Source: Diaporthe sp. PMI_573
Taxonomy: Eukaryota; Ascomycota; Sordariomycetes; Diaporthales; Diaporthaceae
Reading direction: 5' to 3'
Length of the DNA stretch: 64,000 bases
Assembly: GCA_021399435.1 (NCBI GenBank)
Contig: JAJTUP010000005.1
Span: forward strand, 1,054,001-1,118,000
Position numbers and translations under genes: made by a program. Each line of letters begins with the position of its first letter. The stretch's first letter is position 1. Of the stretch, positions 21,931 through 32,354 are shown piece by piece. The notes below the pieces were generated by a model. It did not search any database. It saw only the letters and a list, made by a program, of their open reading frames with translations, and was not told the origin of the DNA.

Positions 21931-22974
21931 TCAGAGGCTGGGTAGGATATACGCATCAGTATAATTGGTAGGCCAGGCGTTGTTGCGAACACCACCACCG
22001 GGAAAGTAGATAACGCCGTCGACGACCACCCCGTTGCAACCATGCCTAGGGACCTTCATGGGGGAGAGCGAGGTCCACTCAAGGGAAGTCGTGTTCAAGA
22101 CTTCGACCTCATGCCAGACACCCAGGCCGTCAGTGCTGTTATACTTGACCTCGCCGCCAAAGGTCCAGAGCGTGTCTTCCTGGATTGCGAAGAACGAGCC
22201 CGCACGGGCGGTGGGCATCTGGGATTCCGTGGTCACCCATCCAGTCTCTAGGTCGTCGAGGTCCAAGAAAAATGTGGTGTTCCTCATATTTGGCTGGCCG
22301 TTGATTCGGCCGCCTGCATAAAACAGCCTGTTCCCGACTATTCCACCGACGCCATGGTCGCGTGCCTCGGGCAGGCTGGCAGCCATTGGGGGGAGGTCCA
22401 AGAAGGATCCCGACGTGACATTGTAGGCCGTCACGTTGTATGTCGACACATGGTAACCGCCTACTCCTGGCACGAGAAGTCTGACACCGCCAGCCATCCA
22501 GATAACGTCGTCCTTTACGGCAGTGACAGAGGCACCACGATATGTGTTGTCAGGTAGCGTCGTGGTGAGGTTGGTCCATACATCCGTCTGCGGGTCGTAG
22601 ACGGCCATATTTCCAATGCCATGCCAGGCATCCGGCAGGACGTGGAGACCACCGAGAGAGTATATCTTGCCATTGACCACTGCGACGTTCATGTGATTCA
22701 GGGGTAGCGGGGCACTGCTCTTGTTGGACCATGTGTCGCTGGCAATGTCGTATGACTGTACAATGTTGATGGTAGTGGTGACGTTGGGTTCGGTTGGGTC
22801 GGTGGGGATAATCCCGCCCATGATGTAGATAGTCTCATTATTCAGAGAGACAACGAAGTGCTCCTGGCGTACGTTGTACGGAATCTCGGCAAGTGTCTTC
22901 CAAGTTCCATCAACGATCTGGGACAGTCCGCCGGCAACAAGGCCCAGGAAGGCGAAGACATTGACTGTATACAT
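21931..22974 (-). CDS. Secreted Kelch-repeat protein, paralogue 1
   Basis: Intronless, 347 aa. The N-terminus MYTVNVFAFLGLVAGGLSQ is a clear secretion signal. The rest is a beta-propeller of about six Kelch blades, each with the double-Gly end (YIMGGII, YSLGGLH, WMAGGVR, FYAGGRI, WTFGGEV, YFPGGGV) and a spaced aromatic pair. Several N-glycosylation sequons (NETT/NVTT/NTTF types) fit an extracellular protein. It is closely similar over its whole length to the Kelch protein at 30132-31169, including the C-terminal YILPSL. The two paralogues point away from each other across the tyrosinase/Yellow-like segment. I see no catalytic residues that would make it a galactose oxidase; a binding or scaffold role is as likely. 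Confidence 0.9.
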   Translation of the reverse strand: MYTVNVFAFLGLVAGGLSQIVDGTWKTLAEIPYNVRQEHFVVSLNNETIYIMGGIIPTDPTEPNVTTTINIVQSYDIASDTWSNKSSAPLPLNHMNVAVVNGKIYSLGGLHVLPDAWHGIGNMAVYDPQTDVWTNLTTTLPDNTYRGASVTAVKDDVIWMAGGVRLLVPGVGGYHVSTYNVTAYNVTSGSFLDLPPMAASLPEARDHGVGGIVGNRLFYAGGRINGQPNMRNTTFFLDLDDLETGWVTTESQMPTARAGSFFAIQEDTLWTFGGEVKYNSTDGLGVWHEVEVLNTTSLEWTSLSPMKVPRHGCNGVVVDGVIYFPGGGVRNNAWPTNYTDAYILPSL

Positions 22975-24632
22975 TCTGAGAAGCTGACTTTGGCTTGCTT
23001 TGCTTCAGAGTAAAGAAGAGAGGCCCCGGTAATGAGACAGAAGATCAAGTTGTGGTAACTGCCAAGTCAGAGCGTCGACCCTTATATTCGCTTGGCGGAA
23101 TCCGTGCTGGGTGCCGCTTCCAGATGGAACATTGGCATCAACATACTCGAGGATAGCTCCACCTATGATGGAAGCCTGCAGTGACTTACGCGGCTCCTAG
23201 CCCTGACTCCCAAGGTTGACACCCGAACTTGGTTTCTCCGTACGTGAGGACGGCATTTCGGCTCGATCATCGCCATCACGCCTTGGATGGCGGAGCATCG
23301 CTATGCCACGAGTCAACAATGGCTGCAACCACATGATGCATAACCGCTCCATGATAGAGTCAGAGGCTGAAATAGTGTCGTTAATTGTGTGCTCCGGCAT
23401 GGAATTAGTTTTATGCCAGATTTCCGCAGATGGCCAGAGTCAACATCTGCGAGCGAAGCCCGACCCTAGGCAGACAAGATTCAACTGAGACTGACTTTTT
23501 CGACTGAGCATGATGCGATACAATGTACAAAGATTTGAAAGCACAAGCGCCTCGCCATGCGTACTGAGACTATTAAGCTTTGCAGACTAGTCAAGCGAAC
23601 GGCAAGCCGGCATGGCGAGGTCTTAGAGGTGTGGAACGGATGACAACGCCCTAGCAACCCGTTACCTCGCCATCAGAGAGATGGTCAACTTTAATTTGGA
23701 TTCATGCAGTATCGCTGCCGTACCTTGACTCTGCTCCCGCAATGTAAAATTTAACGTTCAATGATCTCGGCCCGTCGAATCAAGAGATTGGCTTGAATGA
23801 CTAGCATACAACTCAATGAGAGATTGAGGCCCTGATTATTCCACAATTGAGAATGCTGGTATCAAGGCAATATCTTTGTATTCTTTCTCGATGTCACAAG
23901 CACATCCAACTTAAAGTAGACTAGAACGCCAACAGTTTGGCATGGATGCAGTCTCACCCGTAGATCCATCACTTGTCTATGCGGCATCTCCGATGACATG
24001 CTGATGAAGGGAGTATTATGATGAAGTTTGGTGTTCAGCAAGCACAATCCTTCTTGTCCGATCATGGTTGCTTCTAATTGATAGGTGCTTACTTGGAATA
24101 TGGCTGAGCATATGTTCTACCGCTAGGATTTTGCTTACGGATACAGTGACGAAATGGTTTTGTAATATCAACGAGATTGTCACGAGTCTTAAATGTATCT
24201 GATGTGATATCGTGGTAACCCATAAGATGAAGCTGAAGAACGATACATTTGACGTAGAATCCGACCAATTGGCATTGAGCTTTCCTTCCAAACGAGATCA
24301 ACTGCTACATAGTTCCAACTGCAGCAGGTATTGAAATACTTGAAACGATAGCGAATGAATGACAGGGCAAGTTAACTCCGATGGGTCCTAGATAGTTTCC
24401 TCCATTGCACGTGCTGAAGAGGTCTCAACAAACAAGGACTTCACAATCGATGAAGTCGAAAGTCACTTCAATGACGTGCGAGACGCAAGGGTTTGCCTGA
24501 TTCTCAAAGTGATTAAAGATCTTCCACTACTCGTTGCGATTTCTATCTACATCCATCTTCCCTCGATCAAACAACTAGCGCGGTTGCAGTGAAACTTACT
24601 ACAGCCATACCAGCTTCGTTACCCCTATATTA
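22975..24632. other. Intergenic region within the tyrosinase cluster
   Basis: About 1.66 kb between the Kelch start and the tyrosinase stop. Scattered short frames only; no domain recognised. Confidence 0.45.
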
Positions 24633-25763
24633 TCAGTAGTCGTAGTCATAGCAAAGATATCCGCCCTGAGCATTCATGACGTCGTGAATCGTGACATCGG
24701 GGATGATGTTTTGCTGCTGGATCACCGTGTTCAGCGAGGCTTTGACATCGGCCTGTGACGGGTAGAGAGTCTCGTTGACGGTGTTGCCGCTCATATCCCA
24801 GAGCCGCGTCTCGCCGTGTGCCGCTTGCCACTTCCACCAGAGGCGGTCGATGTAGTTGTGGTGGAGAAAGAAAATCTGGTCGCCAGGCGATGCATCTATG
24901 TCGGCCATGACGCCTCCGATTGCTGTGTGGGCCCCGTGGTGAGGCCAGAAAGCCTGGTGATGAGATGATTAACATTAAGACTGAGAAAAGGACTTCACAA
25001 GATCGAACGTACAACACAATGCCAGAAGCCGTCGTATGTATCATAGTTATTGCAGAGGTTGATGAGGGTGCTGTTGCCTGTGGTGATGCCCTCTTCGTTG
25101 TCCCAAGCACGCCTCTGGCAGTACGATGTGTAGTTCAGCATGGGGCCGATATGCTCGGTCGTGTTCGCGAATGGTCCGTCAGTAAGGCAACCGTCAGGCC
25201 CGGTGCCGTTGCCACCGAAGCCAGTGTCGGCGTCCCACATGTTGGAGCCGAAGAAGTTACCGGAGTCGGCGTCCATTTGCTCATCCCACCACGCCATGCT
25301 GCCGGTGTAGTTGCACTCGTTGCGCATCAGGGTTTCGAACGCGAACATGAACATGCGGTGCCATGGCAGAAATTGACCGACGTTGTGGATGATGTCTCCG
25401 TACTGTGTGTCAGTGTAGGATCTGTGGGATCCCTGGAGGTCGGTGAAGCGCGAGGTCTTTTAGATGTTCAATCTTAGCCACATCATTTTCAAATGTTCTG
25501 AGGAGGGAAATACCACATACGACACCTCGAAGATCTGATTGGGCAGGGAGGCTGCTGAGACACTTTTGAGCCTCAATATACGCGGCCTTCTCCTCGTCGC
25601 TAAAATTGCGCCACTCTTTTCGGATACTTATGTTATCCGCAGTGCATGAACCATTGTAAAACCTTGGGTTGGTGGTGTTGGTCCGTTCCATCAGGAGTGG
25701 AGCTGCTATTACAGACTCGGTGACAGCCAAAGCCGCCAAGACAAGGAAATTGGTGGGCTTCAT
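24633..25763 (-). CDS. Secreted short-type tyrosinase (type 3 copper enzyme), 3 exons
   Basis: Binuclear-copper phenol oxidase that converts phenols and catechols to quinones. Exons 25763-25521, 25456-25013 and 24953-24633 join in phase to 335 aa. The N-terminus MKPTNFLVLAALAVTESVIA is a signal peptide. The CuA site is GSH...IHNVGQFLPWHRMFMFAFE (three His). The CuB site is PHHGAHTAIGG (H-x3-H) followed by DQIFFLHHNYID. The protein ends soon after the CuB domain with YLCYDYDY, so it lacks the C-terminal shielding domain of classical melanin tyrosinases. It belongs with the short secreted tyrosinase/catechol-oxidase group. Neighbours are a Yellow-like protein and two Kelch proteins, all secreted. 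Several sequons are present. Substrate class unknown. Confidence 0.92.
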
Positions 25764-27700
25764 GACGGGCAGCTGTAGAGGAGAAAGAGGTGTTCAGTGA
25801 GGGTATCACCTTGAGTAGTGAAGCTTCGCGAGGCGACAGCTTTATAAGTGAGCCTTTCTGACTGATATCAAAGCGGCTTCGCCGAGCTCTGATGCAACCA
25901 TTCACACAGAATCTGTTCCCTCATTAGGTCGATAGACATAAGTCAGTGAGCACACCCTGGAAGGAGCATCGAGCCCGGTGTGAGGCCCCACAAGCGGCAA
26001 ACCGGCATCAAGCAGTATTTTGTGGTCATATATCTGCCATGGTACAAGTGCCAAAGTTATGATCATATTCTGCGAGGGTGGCCATCCGTATCTTCGGAAA
26101 TCTTTCAAAAATGGTGCCTTGAGATGCATATTAATACTCAAGTGGTGTTTCTTTCTGCGTAAACTTGCTTATTACATAGGAGCCTCGCGATCTTGGCATG
26201 AGTTTGCGCATAAACTGCATCGAGAGCCGGCTAGAAACGTTCATGGTATTGGCATCACTGCGGCTACATTGGTGCTCATGACGTGTGGTATCAGCAGCTT
26301 GCTCTGGTGGACATGCAGTCATTCTGGGGAACTGGAGGGGCCTTGCCACACTAGAAGAAAGTTTTTCTTCGCAAGGTTACGTTCTGCCCTGGTTTGTCTG
26401 AGGGAAAGAAGGTTTCTGACTCGATGCGTACATCCTACTGAGTTGGCCGAGATGGATGCGATAGCGAATCTGGCATACATCTGTCATCCTCCAGTTCTTC
26501 GCGAGCGACTCGGCTCTTAGAAATAAACTTCGAAACGAATCAGGGGACAGAATGGGCTGATAAGGTTCGTCCAGAGATCCGGGTTGTCAGCTGACTCTAG
26601 ACAAGCTTTTGAGGCTCGAACAGACGAACCCAAGTAAGCGGGTCCGGGACGTATTCAATAAACGACAGATGAACCGATATAGTTTGGTACCTGAATAAGT
26701 TCACACCGGCCTCATTGAAGACCAGCTGTGTCTTGCGACCACACACTCTTCTGTAGAACTAGCGGTAAGTCCATCTACTGGACTTGAGTAATGCGTGAGT
26801 AGTGGAGAACTCGATATGCAGATATGGATTGTGTTCATGAACAGCATGGAATCTTATAGTAAAGTTTCGGGTCAAACAACCGTTCCCTGCCCTAACGCAA
26901 CCTGGGGTCGAGTAAGGACGAAGTAAAAGGTCGTCTCATCAAACATAGATATTAGCTACGATTGTCGATACTGCCATTGTTATCCACTTGTCCCATTGAC
27001 TCGGTTATGGAGAATAGCGGTCATGAAACACTGACACTATAGGTCATTGCCAGATAGCGGCGGAGCCCGTTGGCCCGGCTCCCCAAGCTGGTTGGAAGTT
27101 GAAGTATCAGTATGGTCGCAGAAGGAAAGAAATATTCGCCTTACCATTGATCATGAAGGATGTTATTACCTACGTTCTGATGGTCCAAAAATGTTTTTCA
27201 GGGATCCAATAGCAAGGGACAATTAACAGCCTTGCCTCATTTTCGAGTATTCGTGCGTAGATAAGAGCGCCGGCCGTGGTTTTCCAATTTAGAACGTATT
27301 CCGTCTATCATGTTCCACCATTCCGAGTCATTATTCCTGCGGTGGCCCATGTGCAGAAATGCCAGAAACGAGTCGGCAGAACTTGGACCTACATGCTCAG
27401 GAGAGTATTTACTCTCTGATCACTGCCACATGCGTCCTAAGAATTGGCTTCAACACTCACTAAACAACCTGCAAGATGTCTTTATTTCAAACTTTAATCC
27501 CATCGGTTCGAATCATCGTTCAAACCCTCGAGCCGTCAGTCCGACTCATCGTGCGTAGCCTCGAGCCGTTACGACGACATCAGCAATCAGCTGCGCGTTC
27601 GTTTGTGAAGTGTCGCCTCATTCAATCACTTTAAATTCATCTACATCATCTGGAATCTCCTCTTATTTGTTTCATCGAAGCCTATCGGCAGTTAGTCGCA
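25764..27700. promoter_or_regulatory. Divergent promoter region, tyrosinase / Yellow-like gene
   Basis: About 1.9 kb separating the divergent starts of the tyrosinase and the Yellow-like protein. No gene found; short frames at 26020-26520 lack domains or splice logic. Shared control of the two genes from this interval is possible. Confidence 0.45.
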
Positions 27701-28978
27701 ATGAGGGCCTCCGCATTTCTCGAAGCCATCTCCCTGGTAGCCAGCCTCGTCTCGGCCGACAGCATCCTCCGACGCGACAATGGGACATATGGACCAGAGA
27801 TCGAGGAGTTCCACTACTACTTTGGTCAGTGGCCTACCGGCCATGCAGTCTCATCAGATGGGCGTCTCTTTGTCTGCTATACCCGAGGCGGCGGATCCTC
27901 CCCCTTCACCTTGGGAGTGGCCGTCAACAAGACAGCCGAGGTGGCATATCCATCAGCGGATTACTCCATCCCAACTGCAGAGACCAACACCACAATCAAC
28001 GGGATGCAATTCGGTTCATCCAATTCCACCGGTTTGATCAGCGTCCAGGCGCTGTACATCACCTCCGAGACCGACGATCGGCCTGAGACGCTCTGGGTCC
28101 TCGACACCGGACGACCCACCGTCACCGGGCAAGGCGGCAGGCTGACAATGGTCTACGGCCAGCCTGGGGGCCCCAAGCTCGTCGCCATCAGCCTGACCAA
28201 TGACACCGTCTACGCGACATACACCTTCCCGGCAGGCGTCGTCTACCCGGACAGCTACCTAAACGACGTCCGCCTCGACCTGCGCCGCCACGCTGTGCCG
28301 GGCGGTAAAGGCGTAGCCTACCTGGTGGACTCGAGCGCCGAGGGCCGCCCGGGCTTCGTCATGCTGGACCTGGGCACGGGCGAGTCCTGGCGGCGGCTCG
28401 ACGGTGACAGACACGTCCTGCGAGAGGACGGCGACGTCGCGTCGTACAACGGCCAGGCGTTCTACCAGGCTCCACAGGGTGGCGGGTCCTTCGCCCACAA
28501 CAAGGAGGGCAACAACGGGGTGTCGCTGTCGCCGGACCTGGAGACCATGTTCTTCACCACCCTGACGGGCAACACCCTGTATGCCGTCCCGACGCGCAAC
28601 CTCCGGACACGCGACGACGTGCCGTGGGCGGAGCAGGCGGCCAAGAACAACGTCACCAGCGTTGGGCAGAAGGGCGGGAATTCCAACGGGTCCGAGGGCG
28701 ACTCGAATGGTCTCATCTATATGATCATGCCCGAGCATAACGCCATCTATTATTACGACCCCAAGGACCTGAAGGTCCACACATTCATCCGGGACCCTCG
28801 CATGCTGTGGCCTGACCCGATATATATAGCTGAGGATGGATACATGTATGTGAATATTGTGCAGAGCTACTGGAGCCCAAGGTGGAACGGGGGCAAGGAC
28901 CTGAGGCAGCTTCCGGGTGCTGTGCTAAGGGCCAAGCTGCCCAATAATGGTACAAAGATGAGGCTAGACTACGTGTAA
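27701..28978 (+). CDS. Secreted Yellow/major royal jelly protein family member
   Basis: Intronless, 425 aa. The N-terminus MRASAFLEAISLVASLVSA is a signal peptide. The body is a six-blade propeller of the MRJP/Yellow family (Pfam MRJP). Diagnostic blocks are seen in order: GRLFVCYTRGG, LWVLDTGRP, SYLNDVRLDLR, AYLVDSSAEGRPGFVMLDL, GVSLSPDLETMFFTTLTG, LWPDPIYIAEDGYMYVNIV. In insects, Yellow-f proteins speed dopachrome conversion in melanin formation; fungal and bacterial members exist but are little studied. It starts 1.9 kb from, and divergent to, the secreted tyrosinase, which makes a joint role in extracellular quinone/melanin chemistry attractive (inference). GC-rich and well preserved. Confidence 0.9.
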   Translation: MRASAFLEAISLVASLVSADSILRRDNGTYGPEIEEFHYYFGQWPTGHAVSSDGRLFVCYTRGGGSSPFTLGVAVNKTAEVAYPSADYSIPTAETNTTINGMQFGSSNSTGLISVQALYITSETDDRPETLWVLDTGRPTVTGQGGRLTMVYGQPGGPKLVAISLTNDTVYATYTFPAGVVYPDSYLNDVRLDLRRHAVPGGKGVAYLVDSSAEGRPGFVMLDLGTGESWRRLDGDRHVLREDGDVASYNGQAFYQAPQGGGSFAHNKEGNNGVSLSPDLETMFFTTLTGNTLYAVPTRNLRTRDDVPWAEQAAKNNVTSVGQKGGNSNGSEGDSNGLIYMIMPEHNAIYYYDPKDLKVHTFIRDPRMLWPDPIYIAEDGYMYVNIVQSYWSPRWNGGKDLRQLPGAVLRAKLPNNGTKMRLDYV

Positions 28979-29299
28979 TATCTTTTACTTTTAAATCGAT
29001 AGAAACAAATTCCACTTTCAAAGAAGCATGTCATTCGGCCGTCGTTATAGCGAAGTTGGAAAGATGGGAAACTTGATTCTCAATGACTTCGTGCTTGGAT
29101 CAGTGATAGATCAAGTCGCCCTGGAGGAGGTACCGGCATGTTACGAAAGTGGAATTTCCGTGCAAGTACTTTTGTACTCCTAGACAGAGATTTCCAAGGA
29201 GGCGACAAGTAGAATGACAAACAAGATACCTTGTAGCTTTGCTCGGGTGTCCGCTACGCGCCCACAGCGTCTATGCAGTCATTGCTGCCCAACCTCCCG
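28979..29299. other. 3' flank of the Yellow-like gene
   Basis: Non-coding DNA leading to repeat copy B; nothing else supportable. Confidence 0.4.
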
Positions 29300-29530
29300 T
29301 GGGTTAATCTCCTACGGGATGACCTCCTTTAGAACAGCATCCTATACGATAACCTCCTATATCATAGCCTTCTATGGAGTGGCCTCCCCTGGGAATACCT
29401 CCAGTGGGAAAGTCTCGTGCGGAAGAGCTTCCTATGAGAAAACCAGATAGAAGGTAAGCAGTCCACAAGGATGCCACAAGGACGTTCACGCATTATTTTC
29501 AATGTGGCAGTGTTGCTGTAATAATGTATG
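29300..29530 (+). repeat. 15-bp degenerate tandem repeat, copy B, with conserved tail
   Basis: From 29302 about nine 15-bp units: GGTTAATCTCCTACG, GGATGACCTCCTTTA, GAACAGCATCCTATA, CGATAACCTCCTATA, TCATAGCCTTCTATG, GAGTGGCCTCCCCTG and so on to about 29436. The tail at 29501-29528 (AATGTGGCAGTGTTGCTGTA, then ATAATGTA) matches the tail of copy A with only two differences over 28 bp. A GACGTT..CGCAT stretch precedes the tail in both. This shows the two loci share ancestry beyond simple slippage. Confidence 0.82.
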
Positions 29531-30131
29531 TGACAAAGCAGCAACGTAACCAAATGAAGAGTTGCATTGCCGAACGCTCAACAGGCAAATTGCAGCAACG
29601 ATACTCGTACCTTGAGCTTCTTCTAGGTCGTGTAATCTGGGTGCATACGCGAGTACAATTAAGTTCTACATTACGCATTCACGCCGTTGCTGGGGACGAA
29701 CGCTCCTCCCGTGCACAGAGTTACCGTCGGTATAAGCTTTTCGCAGGCTTGTCACTACTCGCGGATGACCCACACCAGAAATATACCACCAAAGAGCCAT
29801 ATGCAACTAGTCAGTGGTTTGTGTTCCCCCTGAAGAAGAATATCACAGGCAGACTCAAGAAGAAAATTTGTCTTCGAGTCAGAGCAAGCCGCCACACCCG
29901 AAGATAGCATCAATTTTGTTCTGAGTGATACTCTCGCAGGGCGGCGCTTCTGTTGAAATATTCATATAATAAATACCGAGCCAAGAATCTGTGAAACATA
30001 TGCCTCGTAGCGTTATATGGACAGCATCTGTGACTTGGCAAAATAGAGTGTTGTGCTGTTGTAGAACCGTTGTCTCCATCCCAGCAGCCTCCTTCTGACT
30101 TCGTTCTTTCTCGGACATCGAGCTCAGCATA
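29531..30131. other. Promoter region of Kelch paralogue 2
   Basis: About 600 bp with no gene. A 127-residue open frame at 29524-29907 has no recognisable domain. Confidence 0.4.
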
Positions 30132-31169
30132 ATGTATTCTTCACATCTCCTGGCCTTGCTGGGCGCGGTCTCAGCCGCCTCGGCCCTCATCACGGACGGC
30201 ACATGGGAAGAGCTGGCCGAGATCCCACTGTACCCACGCCAGGAAGACACCGGGGTGGTCCTCAATGAGACGACCTTTGCCATCCTGGGCGGGGTGATCC
30301 CATACTCGCCGCAGAACCTGACGGTGGGCAACACAACAAGCATCATGCAGTTCTACGACGTCCCCTCCAACACGTGGACGCGGGGGCCAGACATCCCCTT
30401 GCCACGAAACCACGTCAACGCGGTGGGCTACAAGAACAGGGCGTACATAGTCGGCGCCCTGCAGGCGCTCAACAACAGCTACTGGGCGGGCGACGGGGCC
30501 TCGTACGAGTGGGACCCGCAGACCAACGCGTGGACGAACCTGACGACCCTCCCCGCGGGGACGGAGCGCGGGGCGGCGCTGACGGTGGCGTGCGAGGATG
30601 TCATCTGGGTGGTGGGCGGCGTGGTGTCGCTCATCCCGGGGCCGGGCAACCCGCACCACACGGTGGCCAACGTGTCGGCGTTCAACCTGACTTCGCGGGC
30701 GTGGGTGGACCTCCCCCCCGCGGCGGCGAACCTCCCCGAGCCGCGAGACCACGCGACGGGCGGGATAGCGGGCGGGAGGCTGTGGCTGGCGGGCGGGCGC
30801 ATCAACGGGCAGGTCAACATGCGCGGGACGGTGTACTCGCTTGACCTGGCGGACTGGGAGGCCGGGTGGACGACGCACGACAGCGACATGCCTACGCCGC
30901 GGGGCGGGGCCATGTTCGCCATGGTGGACGGGCTGCTGTGGACGCTCGGCGGCGAGAGGAACGTCAGCAGCGCGACGGGAATCTTTGACCAGGTCGAGGT
31001 GTTCAACACATCTGATGAGACCTGGACCCAGCTGTCGCCCATGAAGGTGGCACGGCATGGATTTATTCCGGCGTACATCAACGGGTCACTCTACCTGCCG
31101 GGTGGTGCCACCCACCAGGGAGAGTTCCCGACCACATATCATGACAGGTACATCCTGCCGTCTCTGTGA
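30132..31169 (+). CDS. Secreted Kelch-repeat protein, paralogue 2
   Basis: Intronless, 345 aa, signal peptide MYSSHLLALLGAVSAASA. Six Kelch blades with double-Gly ends (AILGGVI, WVVGGVV, WLAGGRI, WTLGGER, YLPGGAT) and a C-terminal YILPSL. Aligns end to end with the minus-strand Kelch protein at 21931-22974: shared TWEELAEIP/TWKTLAEIP start, AGGRINGQ, LSPMKV.RHG. The coding region is much GC-richer than paralogue 1, so the two have drifted in composition. One blade is weaker (IVGALQ in place of a double Gly). Secreted, probably glycosylated; function unknown but tied by context to the tyrosinase. Confidence 0.9.
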   Translation: MYSSHLLALLGAVSAASALITDGTWEELAEIPLYPRQEDTGVVLNETTFAILGGVIPYSPQNLTVGNTTSIMQFYDVPSNTWTRGPDIPLPRNHVNAVGYKNRAYIVGALQALNNSYWAGDGASYEWDPQTNAWTNLTTLPAGTERGAALTVACEDVIWVVGGVVSLIPGPGNPHHTVANVSAFNLTSRAWVDLPPAAANLPEPRDHATGGIAGGRLWLAGGRINGQVNMRGTVYSLDLADWEAGWTTHDSDMPTPRGGAMFAMVDGLLWTLGGERNVSSATGIFDQVEVFNTSDETWTQLSPMKVARHGFIPAYINGSLYLPGGATHQGEFPTTYHDRYILPSL

Positions 31170-31750
31170 TCTTGTGTACACTAGTCGAGGGGATATCTTC
31201 GGAAGACTTGGGTTGGTTGCAGTAGTTGTCAAGTTGGGTGTTTTTTTTGTTTTGTAGGCCGTTATAAAAGAGCGTATAGGTAATAGACTACAAGAGTACA
31301 AAGGTACCCAGAACCTGAGCGTCAGGAGCGTGAACCTCTTTGGAGCTGCCCCACTCCATCCCTCGTTGGGCCGGGGTCAGTTGCCCCTCCCCCCCTCCTC
31401 CATAGCTGCTCTGAGCAGCCCCACCTGGTTTGGTCACAGTTCTGGATCGTCACTGTCTTCGGCTCCCAGCGTCACTGCTGCCTTCCTGCCTGTCTCGCAG
31501 CCTGATTCACCTTCCAACAACAGCAAACTTCCCTTTTCTTATTTAAGCCTTTCAGGTCTGCCACGACAACAGAACACCACATTACTCTTCCGTACTGCTC
31601 GTCCAGATCCGTCATCAATAAGCACCTGACGACCACGTCTCGAGACAGTCCCAGCAGCAACGACTTCTCAGTACTGATATCGATCACTCAACTCCTTACC
31701 GGACATCCACACACGCCATACTTCGATTACAAATCACGCCTATCATCAAT
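31170..31750. other. 5' region of the E2 gene
   Basis: Contains the Kelch 3' end and a pyrimidine-rich leader typical of fungal housekeeping promoters. No gene. Confidence 0.4.
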
Positions 31751-32354
31751 ATGTCCAACAAACGCGTCGCCAAGGTTCGTATATCCTCCCCACGCCCACA
31801 TCCATAGCTACAGCCACAGCCACAGCCACAACAAGCACCCAGACTAACAGACCACCCCCCCAAACCACCAGGAGTTCTCCGAGTGCAGCCAAAACCCCCC
31901 TGCGGGCATGACCATCCACCTCCCCTCCGAGTCCAACCTCCACAGATGGCACGTAACCCTCCAAGGCCCGCCCAACACAGTCTACAGCGCGGGCCAGTTC
32001 GGCCTGGTCGTCCAGCTGCCCCCCGACTACCCCTTCAAGGCGCCCCTCGTGACCTTCTCGACGCGCATCTACCACCCGAACGTGACCAACGACGACTCCG
32101 GCAACATCTGCATCCCCCTGCTCAAGCCCGAGAACTGGAAGCCCGCGAGCAAGCTGGCCGCCGTCCTCGAGTCCGTCCGCCAGCTGCTCGTCGAGCCCAA
32201 CCCGGACGACCCCCTCGAGCCGCGCATCGCCGACGAGTTCAGGTCCCAGCGGGCCCAGTTCGACAAGACCGTCCGCGAGTACGTCACCCGCTATGCCAAG
32301 GGGACCCCCAAGTTTGATGCCGCCCCAGCTGCGCCGCCTTCCTCCAGCGCCTAG
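31751..32354 (+). CDS. E2 ubiquitin-conjugating enzyme, 2 exons
   Basis: Carries activated ubiquitin (or a related modifier) as a thioester and passes it to substrates with an E3. Exon 1 (31751-31774) encodes only MSNKRVAK; a 97-nt intron follows; exon 2 is 31872-32354. Total 168 aa, a one-domain E2 with a short Ala/Pro/Ser tail. Marks: PPNTVYSAGQFGLVVQLPPD, PFKAPLVTF, the IYHPNV (HPN) motif, the active Cys in GNICIPLL (about residue 88) and PNPDDPLEP. The insert KPENWKP is typical of E2s close to the Ubc4/5 and UBE2 groups, but I cannot fix the exact class. The long GC-rich frame on the opposite strand is a shadow. Confidence 0.9.

Noticed and set aside
28259..28780. 173-residue frame opposite the Yellow-like gene
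   Set aside because: Antisense shadow of the propeller gene.
30171..31058. 295-residue Arg/His-rich frame opposite Kelch 2
   Set aside because: Antisense shadow; composition is that of reversed Kelch coding DNA.
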